From Thiomargarita sp. (GTDB lineage: Bacteria > Pseudomonadota > Gammaproteobacteria > Beggiatoales > Beggiatoaceae), in assembly GCA_020721025.1 (NCBI GenBank), contig DYNO01000183.1:1-6287 (forward strand): a DNA stretch of 6,287 nucleotides. Reading direction: 5' to 3'. The notes under the pieces are model-generated. The model saw only the letters and a program-made list of their open reading frames with translations. It did not search any database and was not told where the DNA came from. A program made the translations under genes and the position numbers. Position 1 is the first letter of the stretch. Each line of letters begins with the position of its first letter. Below, piece by piece: positions 6,252 through 6,287 of the stretch.

Positions 6252-6282
6252 TTGAAAGATTGGATAATAAATGGAGTATAAT
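6252..6282 (+). promoter_or_regulatory. Candidate outward promoter at the right edge
   Basis: TTGAAA (6252-6257) and TATAAT (6277-6282) are 19 bases apart on the plus strand, two bases more than ideal. It would drive a gene beyond the window, divergent from the secreted-protein gene. For the minus-strand gene I see only weak matches in 6181-6287 (TTGCAA near 6225-6230 with TTAAAA 18 bases on). Confidence 0.3.
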
Positions 6283-6287
6283 GGAGG

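Overview
The window reads as a chromosomal segment of a gammaproteobacterium. The firmest evidence is a sigma-54 gene (rpoN) followed directly by a short-form ribosome hibernation factor (hpf), an order typical of proteobacteria. The protein styles at the two ends (a small roadblock/LC7-like protein, and a large secreted protein with choice-of-anchor D domains and octad repeats) recall filamentous sulfur oxidisers of the Beggiatoa/Thioploca group (Thiotrichales). That placement is recollection and inference, not proof. Coding regions have moderate GC and the gaps are AT-rich.

Layout from left to right: (1) a small minus-strand roadblock/LC7-like gene ending at the left edge, with its own extended -10 promoter; (2) a long AT-rich divergent gap (428-1133) holding a palindrome over an extended -10 box, two exact IHF-consensus matches facing each other, a second TATAAT box, a 7-bp hairpin and a possible 25-codon leaderless ORF; (3) rpoN and hpf as a two-gene plus-strand operon with a 28-base gap and a strong Shine-Dalgarno for hpf; (4) a 186-base convergent gap with two perfect 10-bp inverted repeats and no U-tract terminator; (5) one large secreted-protein gene on the minus strand, broken in two by a single extra base at 4248/4249; (6) an upstream region at the right edge that probably also carries an outward promoter for a gene beyond the window.

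Functionally, RpoN programs RNA polymerase for activator-dependent promoters, and HPF shuts down ribosomes in slow growth; they are classic neighbours. The usual flanking genes (lptA-lptB upstream; ptsN, hprK, rapZ downstream) are absent here, so the cluster has been cut down to its core pair. The large minus-strand gene encodes an exported multidomain protein: signal peptide, Cys-rich head, InlB-type repeat, two Ig-like choice-of-anchor D domains, beta-helix-like 26-residue repeats, ten exact 8-residue repeats, and a beta-rich C-terminus. The octad repeat runs cleanly through the break once one base is removed, which is the best evidence that the two open frames were one gene of about 993 codons. 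No new multi-gene system is evident; the most notable items are the broken repeat protein and the regulatory gap before rpoN.
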